Positions 34,544 to 43,247 of a DNA stretch of 64,000 nt are shown here, piece by piece. The position numbers were made by a program, and so were the translations under genes. Numbering within the stretch: the first letter of the stretch is position 1; every line of letters begins with the position of its first letter. This DNA is from Paenibacillus sp. MMS18-CY102 (lineage in GTDB: Bacteria > Bacillota > Bacilli > Paenibacillales > Paenibacillaceae). The stretch lies in assembly GCF_009789195.1 (NCBI RefSeq), contig NZ_WSTC01000011.1, positions 112,361 through 176,360 on the forward strand, in the 5' to 3' direction. The notes below the pieces were generated by a model that saw nothing but the letters and a program-made list of their open reading frames with translations, did not search any database and was not told where the DNA came from.

Positions 34544-36095
34544 ATGGGAAATTGGATTAGGCGTCACGGTTTCATTATTTGCTTTTCTGTTATATCGAGG
34601 CATTAATGTGTTGCCGCTGTTTCTCGTGCTTGGCATTGTTGCCGGGCTTATTTATACTGCACGGATGAAAGGCCAAGGTCCGTTGGCCGCTTCATCGCGT
34701 GGTTCGCGAGCGAAAGCGCCAATGCGTACAGAGCTTCTCTCGTTCGAGCAGATCGGCGGGCAGGAACGTGCAAAGCGCGAGTTAGTTGAAGCGTTGGATT
34801 TTCTCGTTAAAAAAGAAGAAATCGCACGTTTGGGCATTCGCCCGATGAAAGGCATTTTGCTGACTGGCCCTCCAGGAACAGGCAAGACACTGCTAGCGAA
34901 AGCTGCTGCACAGTATACCGATTCGATCTTCTTAGCGGCATCCGGCAGTGAGTTCGTGGAGATGTATGTCGGCGTTGGTGCAAGCCGTGTAAGGGACTTG
35001 TTCCAAGAAGCGCGCAAGAAAGCGGTGAAAGCTGGAAAATCCGCAGCTGTCATTTTTATCGATGAAATTGACGTAATTGGCGGCAAACGTGATGGCGGCC
35101 AGCAGCGTGAGTATGACCAAACGCTGAACCAATTGCTGACGGAGATGGATGGCATCCATACATCCGATACGCCGCGAATTTTGTTAATGGCTGCGACGAA
35201 CCGTAAAGAGATGCTGGACCCGGCTCTACTCCGTCCAGGCCGGTTTGACCGCCATATCGGGGTTGAGCTGCCGGATGTGAAAGGACGCTTGCATATTCTG
35301 CATATTCATGCCAAGAACAAGCCGGTCGAATCGGAGGAATTGCTGGAGCGGACGGCTGCTGAAACGTTCGGTTTCTCTGGTGCGCAGCTGGAGAGCGTGA
35401 TGAACGAAGCTGCGATCTATGCGATGCGTGAGCATAGCGAGACGATTGGCCGCCCTCATCTGACAATGGCGATCGACAAAGTGATGATGGGCGAGAAGAC
35501 GGACCGTGAGACGACGCATGAGGAACGGGAACGCGTTGCAAGGCATGAGCTAGGGCATGCGATTATGGCCGAGCTGGTTGCACCGGGCAGTGTAGCGAAT
35601 GTGACGCTGTCGCCGCGCGGCCAAGCGCTTGGATATGTACGCCATCAGCCACAGCGTGAACGGTATTTGTACACGAAGGAGTTTTTGGAAGGCCAGATTA
35701 AGATTGCGCTAGGCGGAGCTGCGGCTGAGGAAATTTTTTACGGCAACCGCAGTACAGGCTCGCGTGGTGACTTCGATCAAGCGATTAGCATGGTTCGGAC
35801 AATGGCAGAGAGCGGATTGACGGAGCTTGGCATCATTGATCCTGGGATGCTGACGCCTGAGAAGCTGTCGTCGCTTGCGACTGGCATGCTGGATACGTTA
35901 TTGCAGGAGACCAAGGCGATGCTTCAGAAGGAGCTGCACGCTTTCGAGCATGCGTTAGGCATTTTGATTCAAAATGAAACGGTGGATGGCAGCCAATTCC
36001 GCAAGCTCCTGCATGAAGCAGGTGGTTCCGAAAGCAATGAATTGTTACATCCGGAGAAGGAAGAAGAGCGTGACGATTCCATGGCACATGTATGA
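34527..36095 (+). CDS. FtsH-like AAA+ metalloprotease lacking the large extracytoplasmic domain
   Basis: From ATG 34527 (GGAGGTG site) the 522-residue protein has two closely spaced membrane helices (about 6-25 and 29-45) with almost no outside loop. An AAA+ domain follows with Walker A G-P-P-G-T-G-K-T (near 115), Walker B F-I-D-E-I-D (near 178) and a second region of homology, then a zinc protease domain with H-E-L-G-H at 340-344 and a later aspartate in R-G-D-F-D-Q-A. Standard FtsH has an outside domain of about 70 residues and a total above 600. This looks like an extra, shortened FtsH paralogue; targets are unknown. It overlaps the upstream membrane protein gene. Confidence 0.88.
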   Translation: MLQNYKWEIGLGVTVSLFAFLLYRGINVLPLFLVLGIVAGLIYTARMKGQGPLAASSRGSRAKAPMRTELLSFEQIGGQERAKRELVEALDFLVKKEEIARLGIRPMKGILLTGPPGTGKTLLAKAAAQYTDSIFLAASGSEFVEMYVGVGASRVRDLFQEARKKAVKAGKSAAVIFIDEIDVIGGKRDGGQQREYDQTLNQLLTEMDGIHTSDTPRILLMAATNRKEMLDPALLRPGRFDRHIGVELPDVKGRLHILHIHAKNKPVESEELLERTAAETFGFSGAQLESVMNEAAIYAMREHSETIGRPHLTMAIDKVMMGEKTDRETTHEERERVARHELGHAIMAELVAPGSVANVTLSPRGQALGYVRHQPQRERYLYTKEFLEGQIKIALGGAAAEEIFYGNRSTGSRGDFDQAISMVRTMAESGLTELGIIDPGMLTPEKLSSLATGMLDTLLQETKAMLQKELHAFEHALGILIQNETVDGSQFRKLLHEAGGSESNELLHPEKEEERDDSMAHV

Positions 36096-36102
36096 CAATC
36101 TG

Positions 36103-36133
36103 AAGGCAGACGCCGCGTCTGCCTTCTTATTTG
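36103..36133 (+). terminator. Terminator after the FtsH-like gene
   Basis: An 11-bp stem GAAGGCAGACG with its complement, loop CCG, ends in a T-rich tail. Two TATAAT sequences lie just downstream (36134-36152) and may be part of the promoter of the next gene. Confidence 0.85.
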
Positions 36134-36220
36134 TTATAATAAAAGTTATAATAGTAGGGCTAGAGCCCTTAGAATTGGATCGTGTTAAGGCAACAGAAGG
36201 ATCGAGTGGAGGAGAAGGAT

Positions 36221-37093
36221 TTGACAGTACGTAAAGTAGGCGTTATTGGGATAGGCACAATGGGACAAGGCATTGCAGAGATGCTTGCGTTCAAAGGGCT
36301 GGATGTTCAAGTGATGGATATATCGAATGAGAAGCTGGAAGATGGGCTGCTTCATATCGAGCAGAGCTTAGATAAACAGATCGAGAAGTGGGCGCTTACG
36401 CAAGCGGAGAAGAAGCTCACGCTTAATCGAATCAACAAGGCAGACGGGATCGAAGCGTTTGCGGAATGCGATTTTGTCATCGAGACGATTACTGAGGATT
36501 TGGATGCAAAGAAAGAGATGTTTGCGGAGCTGGACCGCGTTTGCGGAGCGGAAGTTATTATCGCCAGCAATACGTCAACGTTAAGCTTGACGGAGCTTGC
36601 AAGCGTAACGAAGCATCCGGGCCGCGTCATCGGCATGCATTTTATTTACCCGGTTTATAAGATAGATTTGGTGGAGATCGTTCGCGGATTAAAAACATCC
36701 GACGCAACGTTCGAGCAAACGAAACATTTTATCGAGGAAATAATGAACAAGAAGGGCGTCATGGTATTCGAATCGCCAGGTTTCGTTACGACGCGCCTAA
36801 TCTGCTTGTTCATAAATGAAGCGTTGCACGTACTGGAGGAAGGGGTTGCCTCCGCTGAAGATATCGACAGCGCAATGCGCATCGGCTATTCGTTCCAGCA
36901 TGGGCCTTTCGAGATGGCAGACCGTTTTGGCCTCGACGCCGTACTGGCTGCGCTTGACCGGATGTTCCGTGAGTACGGCGAACTGAAGTATCGGCCTTCC
37001 ATCGTATTGAAGAAGATGGTCCGTGCAGGCCATCTCGGGGTGAAAACAGGCGTCGGCTTCTTCCAATACGATAAGGACGGGGATCGGATATGA
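36221..37093 (+). CDS. 3-hydroxyacyl-CoA dehydrogenase family protein
   Basis: I choose TTG 36221, seven bases after GGAGGA, giving 291 residues. The sequence has the NAD motif G-I-G-T-M-G-Q-G (8-15), A-S-N-T-S-T-L-S near 113, the catalytic H-F-I-Y-P-V near 140 and the C-terminal G-P-F-E-M-A-D domain. Length and motifs fit 3-hydroxybutyryl-CoA dehydrogenase (Hbd), which has no fused hydratase. It is coupled to ackA by a four-base overlap, which hints at acyl-CoA or fermentation metabolism. The exact substrate is not certain. Confidence 0.88.
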   Translation: MTVRKVGVIGIGTMGQGIAEMLAFKGLDVQVMDISNEKLEDGLLHIEQSLDKQIEKWALTQAEKKLTLNRINKADGIEAFAECDFVIETITEDLDAKKEMFAELDRVCGAEVIIASNTSTLSLTELASVTKHPGRVIGMHFIYPVYKIDLVEIVRGLKTSDATFEQTKHFIEEIMNKKGVMVFESPGFVTTRLICLFINEALHVLEEGVASAEDIDSAMRIGYSFQHGPFEMADRFGLDAVLAALDRMFREYGELKYRPSIVLKKMVRAGHLGVKTGVGFFQYDKDGDRI

Positions 37094-38307
37094 AAGTACT
37101 AGTCATCAATGCGGGCAGCTCCTCGCTCAAATATCAGCTGTATGACATGCGTGATGAATCGGTTCTGGCAAGCGGACGCGTAGAACGCATTGGCATGGAT
37201 TCCTCTATTGTGACGCATGAGCCTGTAGGCAAGCCAGAGGTGCGCAGCGTAAGTGAAATTCTTGAGCATACGACAGCGGTTCGCCGCGTCATCGATATGC
37301 TGGCCGATCCGAAGTCAGGCGTGATCGCAAGTATGGATGAGATTGATGCTGTCGGCCATCGCGTCGTGCATGGGGGCGAGGCATTTAAGCAATCGGTCAT
37401 CGTTACGCCTGAAGTAAAGCTGGAAATTAAAAGGCTGTTTGATTTGGCTCCGCTTCATAACCCTGCCCATATGATGGGGATTCTTGCTGTGGAAACGAAC
37501 TTGCCGAATGTACCGCAGACGGTCGTATTTGATACTGCGTTCCATCAGGCGATGCCCCGCGAATCGTATTTGTATCCGATTCCGATGGTGCTATATCGCC
37601 GGCATAAAGTGCGCCGTTATGGCTTTCACGGCACGTCGCACGCTTATGTCAGCGCACAAGCGGCAGATTTCCTGAAGCGCCCGCTTGAATCATTAAAAAT
37701 GATTACATGCCATATTGGCAACGGAGCAAGCTGCACGGCTATTAAGGACGGCAAATCATTCGATACGAGCATGGGCATGACGCCGCTCGAAGGGCTAATG
37801 ATGGGCACACGGAGTGGGGATCTTGACCCAGCGGTCGTGCCTTTCGTAATGAACAAGGAAGACCTGAGCGTCAGCGAAGTGAATTCCATGCTGAATAAGC
37901 ATAGCGGCTTGCAGGCGATTAGCGGCCTGTCGAGCGATATGCGTGAAATTACGGAAGCGATTGGCGAAGGCGACAAGAATGCCAAGCTCGCTTTTGACAT
38001 GTATACGTATCGGGTTCGTAAATATATTGGCGCTTATGCGGCAGCAATGAACGGCGTAGATACGATTGTGTTCACTGCTGGCGTTGGGGAAAATTCAAGC
38101 GTGCTTCGCAAAGCGGTATGCGAAGGCTTAACGTTCCTAGGCATAGAGCTCGATGAGGAGCGGAACAACGAGCGAAGCAAGGAAGTGCGGTTTATAACGA
38201 AAGACTCTTCACGCGTTCAAGTGTTAGTGGTGCCGACGAATGAAGAACTTCTAATCGCTAGAGATACGTACACATTAGTGAACGGGCTGAATGAGGCGAA
38301 CTTATAA
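37090..38307 (+). CDS. ackA: Acetate kinase
   Basis: AckA interconverts acetyl phosphate plus ADP and acetate plus ATP. The N-terminal V-I-N-A-G-S-S-S-L-K-Y, G-H-R-V-V-H-G-G near residue 90, G-F-H-G-T-S-H near 178 and the late F-T-A-G-V-G-E-N-S signature are present. It has 405 residues, normal for the family. The gene begins inside the stop of the dehydrogenase gene. No phosphotransacetylase gene is nearby. Confidence 0.97.
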   Translation: MKVLVINAGSSSLKYQLYDMRDESVLASGRVERIGMDSSIVTHEPVGKPEVRSVSEILEHTTAVRRVIDMLADPKSGVIASMDEIDAVGHRVVHGGEAFKQSVIVTPEVKLEIKRLFDLAPLHNPAHMMGILAVETNLPNVPQTVVFDTAFHQAMPRESYLYPIPMVLYRRHKVRRYGFHGTSHAYVSAQAADFLKRPLESLKMITCHIGNGASCTAIKDGKSFDTSMGMTPLEGLMMGTRSGDLDPAVVPFVMNKEDLSVSEVNSMLNKHSGLQAISGLSSDMREITEAIGEGDKNAKLAFDMYTYRVRKYIGAYAAAMNGVDTIVFTAGVGENSSVLRKAVCEGLTFLGIELDEERNNERSKEVRFITKDSSRVQVLVVPTNEELLIARDTYTLVNGLNEANL

Positions 38308-38315
38308 ATTAGTCC

Positions 38316-38344
38316 TTGAGCGGCAACGATAGGAATAAGATAAA
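38316..38344 (+). promoter_or_regulatory. Possible promoter of asnS
   Basis: TTGAGC (38316-38321), 17 bp, then GATAAA (38339-38344). A small hairpin CATAGAC-AA-GTCTATG follows in the leader. There is no T-box sequence in this short leader, although asnS genes in some Firmicutes carry one. Confidence 0.4.
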
Positions 38345-38405
38345 GTAGGCTCATAGACAAGTCTATGGTGCTACTACAATTCGTAAATGGAAATGAGGCG
38401 AGCCG

Positions 38406-39707
38406 ATGGAAACGGGCAAATTAACGGCGATTCGGAACGTTGGCGATAAAGCTGGCGAAGCAGTAGTTGTCGGCTGTTGGCTTCAAGGCAAACGATCGAG
38501 CGGGAAGATCCAGTTTTTGAAGCTGCGGGACGGTTCGGGGTTTATTCAAGGTGTCCTTGCAAAGAGTGAAGTGCCCGAAGAAACGTGGGAAGCAGCACAA
38601 AAGCTGACGCAGGAGAGTTCGTTATATGTGACGGGCATCGTGCGGGAAGAGCCGCGCAGCCCATCTGGCTATGAATTGAGCGTGACAGGCATTGAGGTGA
38701 TCCAGTATACGGAGGATTATCCGATTACCCCGAAGGAGCACGGAATCGATTTTCTGATGGACCGCCGTCATCTGTGGCTGCGTTCGCCGAAACAACGGGC
38801 CATTTTGGTCATTCGTGCGCAAATTATTCGTGCCGTTCAGCAGTTTTTTGATGAACGCGGCTTTACGCTTGTCGATCCGCCGATTTTGACGCCTTCATCA
38901 TGTGAAGGAACGACGAATTTGTTCCACACCAAATATTTTGAAGAAGATGCTTATCTTACGCAAAGCGGGCAGCTCTACATGGAAGCGGCAGCGATGGCGC
39001 TGGGCAAAGTGTATTCCTTTGGACCAACCTTCCGTGCAGAGAAGTCGAAGACGCGGCGGCATTTGATCGAGTTTTGGATGATTGAGCCAGAGATGGCGTT
39101 CGTCGATCATGAGCAAAACTTAGAAGTGCAAGAACAGTTCATCTCCTTCGTGGTCCAATCTGTTCTATCGAACTGCAAGGCAGAGCTGGAGACGATCGGA
39201 CGAGATGTGTCGAAGCTCGAGAATGTGCAAGTTCCGTTCCCACGCATTACATATGATGATGCGATAGAGCTGCTGCATAAGGAAGGCTTTGATTTGCCAT
39301 GGGGCGAAGACTTCGGCGCTCCACATGAAACGGCGATCGCCGAGAAGTTTGACCGTCCGGTGTTCATCACTCATTATCCGGCATCGTTCAAGGCATTCTA
39401 TATGAAGCCCGACCCGAATCGGCCAGAGGTTGTCCTCTGTGCGGATATGATTGCGCCCGAGGGATACGGCGAGATTATTGGGGGTTCCCAGCGGATCGAT
39501 GATCCGGCTTTAATGGCGGAACGATTCCAAGAGCATCAGCTGTCGGAAGAAGCATATGCATGGTACCTGGACTTGCGCCGTTACGGCACTGTGCCGCATT
39601 CTGGTTTCGGATTAGGGTTGGAACGCACCGTCGCATGGATCTGCGGATTAGAGCATGTGCGGGAGACGATTGCATTCCCACGAACGCTATATCGCCTGTA
39701 TCCTTAG
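38406..39707 (+). CDS. asnS: Asparaginyl-tRNA synthetase
   Basis: AsnS charges tRNA-Asn. It has the N-terminal OB-fold anticodon domain (about 1-105) and a class IIb catalytic core with motif 2 ([15 protein letters not shown]) near 212 and motif 3 (G-F-G-L-G-L-E-R) near 400. At 433 residues it matches Bacillus AsnS. Asp- versus Asn-type cannot be fully separated by eye, but length and the position next to dnaD match B. subtilis asnS. Confidence 0.94.
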   Translation: METGKLTAIRNVGDKAGEAVVVGCWLQGKRSSGKIQFLKLRDGSGFIQGVLAKSEVPEETWEAAQKLTQESSLYVTGIVREEPRSPSGYELSVTGIEVIQYTEDYPITPKEHGIDFLMDRRHLWLRSPKQRAILVIRAQIIRAVQQFFDERGFTLVDPPILTPSSCEGTTNLFHTKYFEEDAYLTQSGQLYMEAAAMALGKVYSFGPTFRAEKSKTRRHLIEFWMIEPEMAFVDHEQNLEVQEQFISFVVQSVLSNCKAELETIGRDVSKLENVQVPFPRITYDDAIELLHKEGFDLPWGEDFGAPHETAIAEKFDRPVFITHYPASFKAFYMKPDPNRPEVVLCADMIAPEGYGEIIGGSQRIDDPALMAERFQEHQLSEEAYAWYLDLRRYGTVPHSGFGLGLERTVAWICGLEHVRETIAFPRTLYRLYP

Positions 39708-39748
39708 GCTGGACGGAATGATTAAGGCTGATAAGGAGCAGGTGCATC

Positions 39749-40510
39749 ATGGGAGGGACTTCGTTGAAAGATGAAATATGGAAAGCGTATGCGCGTGGGC
39801 TTGCCGACGCGATGAAGAGCGGAGGGGTATATATCCCCTCCGTTTTGCTCCGTACGTACCGTGGCATAGGGCTGGATGATGGGGATTTGTTGTTGCTCAT
39901 CCAACTCATGGCGTTTCAGATGGCGGAAAATAATGATTTTCCGACGCCCGAACAGTTGGCTGAGCGGATGGGGCGCCCTGTGAATACAGTCGTCCAGACG
40001 CTGCGCCACCTGATGAAAGAAGGGCTGCTGACGATCGAGGAAGAAGCCGATCCCCTGACAGGGATTCGTTCCGAACGGTATGATTGGACAAGCTGGCTAA
40101 TTCGCGCAGGGCAGCAAGCGGCGAATATGAAGCGTGAAGCAGCGGCAGCGGCTTCTGCTGCTGCTGCCCAATCGGGCGTGACGGCAAATGGGCGTAGGCC
40201 GGGCATTCAGCCGAGCGGACAAGCGGGATCCAATGAAGTGGATAGCTCGTCGAATTTATTTGCAGTTTTTGAGCAAGAATTCGGCAGGCCGCTTTCTCCG
40301 ATGGAATGCGAGACGATTGCAGCATGGCTGGATCAGGATCGTTATTCGGATGAAATCATTCGATTCGCTTTGAAAGAAGCTGTGTTTGCCGGCAAGCTGC
40401 ATTTTCGTTATATTGACCGAATTTTGTTGGAATGGAGCCGAAATCGCGTGACGAATGCAGACGAAGCACGGGCGCATGCGCAGAAATTCCGTGGCGGAGG
40501 ACGCAATTAG
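39749..40510 (+). CDS. dnaD: DNA replication initiation protein DnaD
   Basis: DnaD helps load the replicative helicase during initiation and restart in Firmicutes. The N-terminal winged-helix domain (about 25-105) is followed by an alanine/glycine-rich linker (about 130-165) and the C-terminal DnaB_2 domain (about 170-240, with F-E-Q-E-F-G-R-P-L-S-P and the Y-I-D-R-I-L-x-x-W motif). The total is 253 residues. Starts at ATG 39749 and TTG 39764 both have ribosome sites. In B. subtilis nth comes next; here it is 21 kb away. Confidence 0.93.
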   Translation: MGGTSLKDEIWKAYARGLADAMKSGGVYIPSVLLRTYRGIGLDDGDLLLLIQLMAFQMAENNDFPTPEQLAERMGRPVNTVVQTLRHLMKEGLLTIEEEADPLTGIRSERYDWTSWLIRAGQQAANMKREAAAAASAAAAQSGVTANGRRPGIQPSGQAGSNEVDSSSNLFAVFEQEFGRPLSPMECETIAAWLDQDRYSDEIIRFALKEAVFAGKLHFRYIDRILLEWSRNRVTNADEARAHAQKFRGGGRN

Positions 40511-40531
40511 CTTGCGGATGTGACGGCAGGG

Positions 40532-40560
40532 GCGTTCCTCCTTGGAGAGGAGCGCTTTTT
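40532..40560 (+). terminator. Terminator after dnaD
   Basis: GCGTTCCTC (40532-40540) pairs with GAGGAGCGC (40547-40555), one G-U pair, followed by five T. Confidence 0.85.
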
Positions 40561-40615
40561 ACATTGCTGCCATAACTTTGGTTTGCATAACGAAGGGAAT
40601 TGTATTACGATTAGA

Positions 40616-40630
40616 TTATAATGATTCCAA
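40616..40630 (+). promoter_or_regulatory. Fur/Per-type box overlapping the fur promoter region
   Basis: TTATAATGATTCCAA matches 12 of 14 fixed positions of the Per-box consensus TTATAAT-N-ATTATAA and about 10 of 14 of the Fur 7-1-7 box. A promoter-like pair TTGCAT (40583-40588), 17 bp, TACGAT (40606-40611) overlaps or abuts it. Autoregulation or control by a PerR paralogue is inferred. Confidence 0.45.
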
Positions 40631-40687
40631 AAGTAAGCCTTTTCAGCAAGGGAACACACTGTATTGCGGGTTAGGGAGGTTGAAAAA

Positions 40688-41164
40688 ATGCTTACAGTTG
40701 AAGCAGAGATTGAGAAAATTAATCGGCAAATGACGGCCAAAGGCTATAAGCTGACCGTTCAGCGTGAAGTGACGCTCCGCGTCCTTCTTGAGAATGAACA
40801 AGATCATTTAAGCGCTGAGGAAGTATTTATGCTAGTCAAAACGAAATATCCCGAAATCGGCTTAGCGACCGTATACCGAACACTGGAGCTTCTGACTGAG
40901 CTTCATATCGTCGTAAAAATGAATTTCGGTGACGGGATGGCAAGGTATGACTTGCGTAGCGAGGATCATGAGCATATGCATCATCATCTGATCTGCCATA
41001 CATGCGGCGCGCTTCACGAGATAAAGGATGACTGGCTGTTGGAGCTGGAGGAGCGGCTTCAACGTGAGTATGGATTCCGTGTAACGGATCATCGGCTTGA
41101 TTTCACTGGCCATTTTCAGTCCTGCAAAGGAACCGAATGCAAACGGCAGCGTAAAGTCGTTTAA
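40688..41164 (+). CDS. fur: Ferric uptake regulator Fur
   Basis: The 158-residue protein (ATG 40688 after GGGAGGTTG) is a Fur-family repressor. The N-terminal winged helix includes Y-K-L-T-x-Q-R and I-G-L-A-T-V-Y-R-T-L-E-L-L, followed by the metal region H-H-H-L-I-C-H-T-C-G and a second cysteine pair C-x4-C near the end. The run E-N-E-Q-D-H-L-S-A-E-E-V and L-L-T-E-L matches B. subtilis Fur more closely than PerR or Zur as I recall them. It likely represses iron uptake genes when iron is plentiful. Confidence 0.9.
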   Translation: MLTVEAEIEKINRQMTAKGYKLTVQREVTLRVLLENEQDHLSAEEVFMLVKTKYPEIGLATVYRTLELLTELHIVVKMNFGDGMARYDLRSEDHEHMHHHLICHTCGALHEIKDDWLLELEERLQREYGFRVTDHRLDFTGHFQSCKGTECKRQRKVV

Positions 41165-41188
41165 TTGATGTATATAGAGCAATTATTG

Positions 41189-41238
41189 AACAGGGGTGTC
41201 CCAAAAGCCACGGCGGCTGAAGGGATGCCCCTGTTTTT
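41189..41238 (+). terminator. Terminator after fur
   Basis: AACAGGGG pairs with CCCCTGTT, with inner TCCC/GGGA and AGCC/GGCT stems, followed by a T run. Confidence 0.88.
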
Positions 41239-41261
41239 GCGTTCGTTGAAGCGGTGCGGTT

Positions 41262-41815
41262 GGTGGCGATGTGTTTGCGTTCAAATTGAGGGCGTGCGTC
41301 GCGCCGTATTTAGGGCATTTCGTTCATAATTTGCCACTTGGCTTCGGCAGTATGCTGGCACTCGGTGTGCCGCTCGGTGTTTATTGGCGAAGACGGTCGG
41401 TTGGAGGCTGCTGTTGGGAATACCGCTTCTAATGGCGCTGCTTATGTCGTTATTTTTATGCATGAGTACTTCCATCATGCTGACATATTTGGCACCGTAT
41501 ATGGATACGGTTTATGGCATGACAGGTTCGCAAGTCGGTTACTTGCTGCTGCTGCTCGGCGTGATTGGCATTATCGGATCACGTATCGGCGCCAATTTGG
41601 TGCTCAGCTTAAATCTATCGATCGTTCATATTGGTACGGCATTGGGAGCTGGAGGAGGCGGGATTGTTGCGAGTTCGGCCGGTTCAGTTCGTTTTCACCC
41701 ATGGTTTGCAGCCGCATTGATGATACTGGGGCTTGCCGCTGCATCGGTTTCGTTTGCGAGGCGTGTTCAAGGCAGCTTGAAGGCAAAAGGAGGATTTCAG
41801 CAATCTAAGGGTTAG
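41262..41815 (+). pseudogene. Broken MFS transporter, C-terminal half
   Basis: Two open stretches in different frames make one membrane-transporter fragment. From about 41271 the frame reads to G-S-M-L-A-L-G-V-P-L-G-V-Y near 41382. A one-base loss then moves the sequence to the frame starting at TTG 41384, which continues with A-K-T-V-G-W-R and four to five membrane helices to TAG 41813. MFS proteins normally have 12 helices and about 390 residues, so the first half is missing as well. No ribosome site suits a start. It sits between the fur terminator and a bidirectional terminator. Confidence 0.75.
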
Positions 41816-41827
41816 AGCTGTTGAGAG

Positions 41828-41862
41828 AAAAACAAGCTGCCGGATGCCCGGCAGCTTGTTTT
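41828..41862. terminator. Bidirectional terminator between the MFS remnant and mtnB
   Basis: AACAAGCTGCCGG pairs perfectly with CCGGCAGCTTGTT around a 4-nt loop. A or T runs on both sides allow use by the minus-strand pro-mtn operon. Confidence 0.92.
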
Positions 41863-41922
41863 GTTATGGTTTGAAGTAAGGTGTACTGTAGGCAGCTTAG
41901 CCGCTTTTCTACGCCAAAACGA

Positions 41923-42573
41923 TTATCGTGTTTGCTTCAGCAGCTCCAACCGATACACATATTCAAAAATAAACTCAAAAGCTTCCAGATGGCGCTTCGC
42001 CTCGAATGCATTTGCTCCCCATGCGTAGATGCCATGCTTCCGAAGAATGATGCCCGGGATGCTAGGCTGCAGCTTCGCCGTTACCTCAGGCACGATCCGA
42101 GGGATGTCCGCGTAGTTTGGCACGATTGGAATATCGATCTGCGCTTCTTCTTCCCAATTGCCAAGCCCTTTAATCAGTTCGACTCCGTCTACAGGCACGG
42201 AACCGCGGTTCCAGAAATGCTCAGAAATGACGTTGTTGAACACGGTGTGAACGTGAAAAATTGCGCCTGCACCTGTTAATCGGTAAATTTCGCAATGAAT
42301 TAACGTCTCTGCCGAAGGCTTCAGCTTCGTTGGCTCGCTAGGCTTGCCTTCGCGATCTACGAACAGGTAATCCTCTGGCGTATGGGCCGTTTTGTCTTTG
42401 CCGCTTGCTGTAATTGCGAAGTGGAAGTCATCCTCATCGAATTCACCGACGCGCACGGACAGATTGCCGCTTGTGCCGGGGAACCAGCCGCGTGAAGCGA
42501 ATAGCTCCTTAACGCTCCGAAGTTCCGACAGCGCGCGTTGCTTTTCTTCCGTTGTCAGTTGGCTGAAAGTCAT
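41923..42573 (-). CDS. mtnB: Methylthioribulose-1-phosphate dehydratase
   Basis: MtnB dehydrates methylthioribulose 1-phosphate in methionine salvage. It belongs to the class II aldolase/adducin fold (216 residues) with the zinc histidines in H-V-H-T-V (near residue 100) and the late R-K-H-G-I-Y-A-W-G motif, and an early P-G-T-S-G-N-L-S. It is the last gene of the minus-strand run and overlaps mtnX by four bases. In B. subtilis mtnD follows mtnB; here a terminator follows instead. Confidence 0.93.
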   Translation of the reverse strand: MTFSQLTTEEKQRALSELRSVKELFASRGWFPGTSGNLSVRVGEFDEDDFHFAITASGKDKTAHTPEDYLFVDREGKPSEPTKLKPSAETLIHCEIYRLTGAGAIFHVHTVFNNVISEHFWNRGSVPVDGVELIKGLGNWEEEAQIDIPIVPNYADIPRIVPEVTAKLQPSIPGIILRKHGIYAWGANAFEAKRHLEAFEFIFEYVYRLELLKQTR

Positions 42574-43247
42574 CGTTCGCTCATCCTTTCGTCGCTTAAG
42601 TAGCCCACAATAGGAAGGAAAGACTCGAACTCAATATGCGGCAGCCCAAGTTCTTGGCACTTGACGGTAAGCTGCGAACGGGAGAAGACGAGGTCCGCTT
42701 GCTTCGCGCCTTCGAAATCCGTCACGCTGTCGCCAATAAGAATGCGCTCATAACGATCGGCAGGGAACCGGCGCATAATCGTCGTTTTGCACATGCCGCA
42801 ATCGTTCGTGCAATGGCCGTCGCAAGGATTAGGCCAGGTGATTTCAATCTGCTCCCCTTCAAAATTGCTGCCGTTGCAGTAGATATGGCCACGAGGGATG
42901 CCGAATTGCTCCAGCACAGGATATACGAAGAAATCGATGCCGCCGCTCGTGACATAAAAATCAATGTCCAGCTTAGCGCATGCCGCCAGCAGCTCCGCGA
43001 AACCTTCACGAATGCGGACGTTGTTAATGCCATACTGGATGACTTCATCTTTCCGCGAGGTCGGCAGAAGCCGGAAAAGGTCGCCTACGCCCTGGCGGAT
43101 CGAAATGCGCTGGGACAGAATTTCCTCAACAATGGCTTCCCAGCCCGGAGGGTTAAAGTGCTTGATGATCGCGATGATGTTGTCATTCACGGTGATCGTT
43201 CCGTCAAAATCACAAAAAATGACGCGTTGCCGAGATGCTGTACTCAT
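42570..43247 (-). CDS. mtnX: 2-hydroxy-3-keto-5-methylthiopentenyl-1-phosphate phosphatase
   Basis: MtnX removes phosphate from the enol product of MtnW in the Bacillus-type salvage path. It is a HAD phosphatase of 225 residues with motif I F-C-D-F-D-G-T-I-T at residues 11-19, a serine/threonine motif II in Y-V-T-S-G-G and motif IV I-G-D-S-V-T-D-F-E. It overlaps mtnW and mtnB by four bases each (ATGA type), showing a tightly coupled set. Confidence 0.94.
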   Translation of the reverse strand: MSTASRQRVIFCDFDGTITVNDNIIAIIKHFNPPGWEAIVEEILSQRISIRQGVGDLFRLLPTSRKDEVIQYGINNVRIREGFAELLAACAKLDIDFYVTSGGIDFFVYPVLEQFGIPRGHIYCNGSNFEGEQIEITWPNPCDGHCTNDCGMCKTTIMRRFPADRYERILIGDSVTDFEGAKQADLVFSRSQLTVKCQELGLPHIEFESFLPIVGYLSDERMSER

